NCBI GenBank assembly: GCA_026393735.1
Contig: JAPKZP010000159.1
Span: forward strand, 1-5,979
Reading direction: 5' to 3'
Length of the DNA stretch: 5,979 nucleotides
Source: Acidobacteriota bacterium
GTDB lineage: Bacteria > Acidobacteriota > Vicinamibacteria > Vicinamibacterales > JAKQTR01
The position numbers and the translations under genes are program-made. Shown piece by piece: positions 5,705 through 5,979 of this stretch (position 1 is its first letter; each line of letters opens with the position of its first letter). Under the pieces are notes generated by a model. The model saw only the letters and a program-made list of their open reading frames with translations. It was not told where the DNA came from and did no database searches.

Positions 5705-5979
5705 GCGGCGCGCCACGTATTGCCCCGGCCGGTACTCGTCAGATCGACGCACGCATCCCGTCGGGCCAGATGCCCGACAAGTGGGACAAGTACCGATTCG
5801 AAGCCAAACTGGTGAATCCGGCGAACCGCCGCAAGTTCACCGTCATCATCGTCGGCACCGGGCTGGCGGGAGGCGCGGCCGCGGCCACGCTGGGCGAGGC
5901 CGGCTACAACGTGCTGAGCTTCTGCATCCAGGACAGCCCGCGCCGGGCGCACAGCATCGCGGCGCAGGGCGGCATCAAC
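5701..5979 (+). CDS. sdhA: succinate dehydrogenase flavoprotein subunit (partial, N-terminus)
   Basis: The ATG at 5701 overlaps the sdhC TGA by four bases (ATGA), and the frame is open to the right edge, giving 93 residues. The FAD-binding dinucleotide motif FTVIIVGTGLAGGAAAATLG is at 46-65. His84 in RRAHSIAAQGGIN (81-93) is the expected site of covalent FAD attachment, as in the RSHTVSAQGG region of E. coli SdhA. The roughly 45-residue extension before the Rossmann strand (containing SGQMPDKWDKYRF) is typical of the longer SdhA proteins that accompany b558-type SdhC. The enzyme oxidises succinate to fumarate on the cytoplasmic face, and its electrons reach quinone through SdhB and SdhC. No strong Shine-Dalgarno precedes the ATG (only a G-run at about 5690-5694), so translation is probably coupled to sdhC. 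Fumarate reductase of the same family cannot be excluded from this fragment. Confidence 0.93.
   Translation, partial: MSGAPRIAPAGTRQIDARIPSGQMPDKWDKYRFEAKLVNPANRRKFTVIIVGTGLAGGAAAATLGEAGYNVLSFCIQDSPRRAHSIAAQGGIN

Overview
The window is a GC-rich bacterial chromosomal segment whose codons mostly end in G or C. It carries central-metabolism genes of the TCA cycle, with one long membrane/secreted gene set among them. The gene types suggest a GC-rich, respiring, non-proteobacterial bacterium: a ferredoxin-type 2-oxoglutarate oxidoreductase with an N-terminal gamma-like domain, a single-subunit b558-type SdhC followed directly by an SdhA with an N-terminal extension, and a VanZ/phytase-esterase-like protein. 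An Acidobacteriota member (Vicinamibacteria-like) is my best guess. That placement is inference from gene style and is not demonstrated here.

Layout, left to right. Positions 1-155 (minus strand) hold the first 51 codons of a 2-oxoacid:ferredoxin oxidoreductase alpha subunit, probably KorA. A 197-bp divergent intergenic region (156-352) holds AT-rich promoter-like boxes. Positions 353-2683 (plus) encode a 776-residue protein in three parts: an N-terminal polytopic VanZ-like membrane domain, a roughly 130-residue extracytoplasmic loop, and, after an internal signal-peptide-like segment, a full-length 'esterase-like activity of phytase' domain. It ends only 3 bp from the stop codon of the convergent sucD. 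Positions 2687-4730 (minus) are the sucC-sucD operon for succinyl-CoA synthetase. A 293-bp divergent intergenic region (4731-5023) has recognisable promoters in both directions, a 12-bp direct repeat between them, and two inverted repeats. Positions 5024-5704 (plus) encode the succinate dehydrogenase cytochrome b558 subunit, and 5701-5979 is the start of the flavoprotein SdhA, which runs off the right edge.

How they work together: KOR (2-oxoglutarate to succinyl-CoA), SucCD (succinyl-CoA to succinate) and SDH (succinate to fumarate) are three consecutive TCA steps. With a ferredoxin-linked KOR these steps can in principle run in either direction. The VanZ/phytase-like gene has no obvious link to them and may simply be inserted in the neighbourhood.

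Nothing in the window looks like a mobile element, CRISPR array, phage gene, tRNA or rRNA. I did not find a clearly new multi-gene system. The points most worth a second look are the VanZ-phytase fusion with its internal signal peptide, and the regulatory architecture of the sucC/sdhC divergent region.
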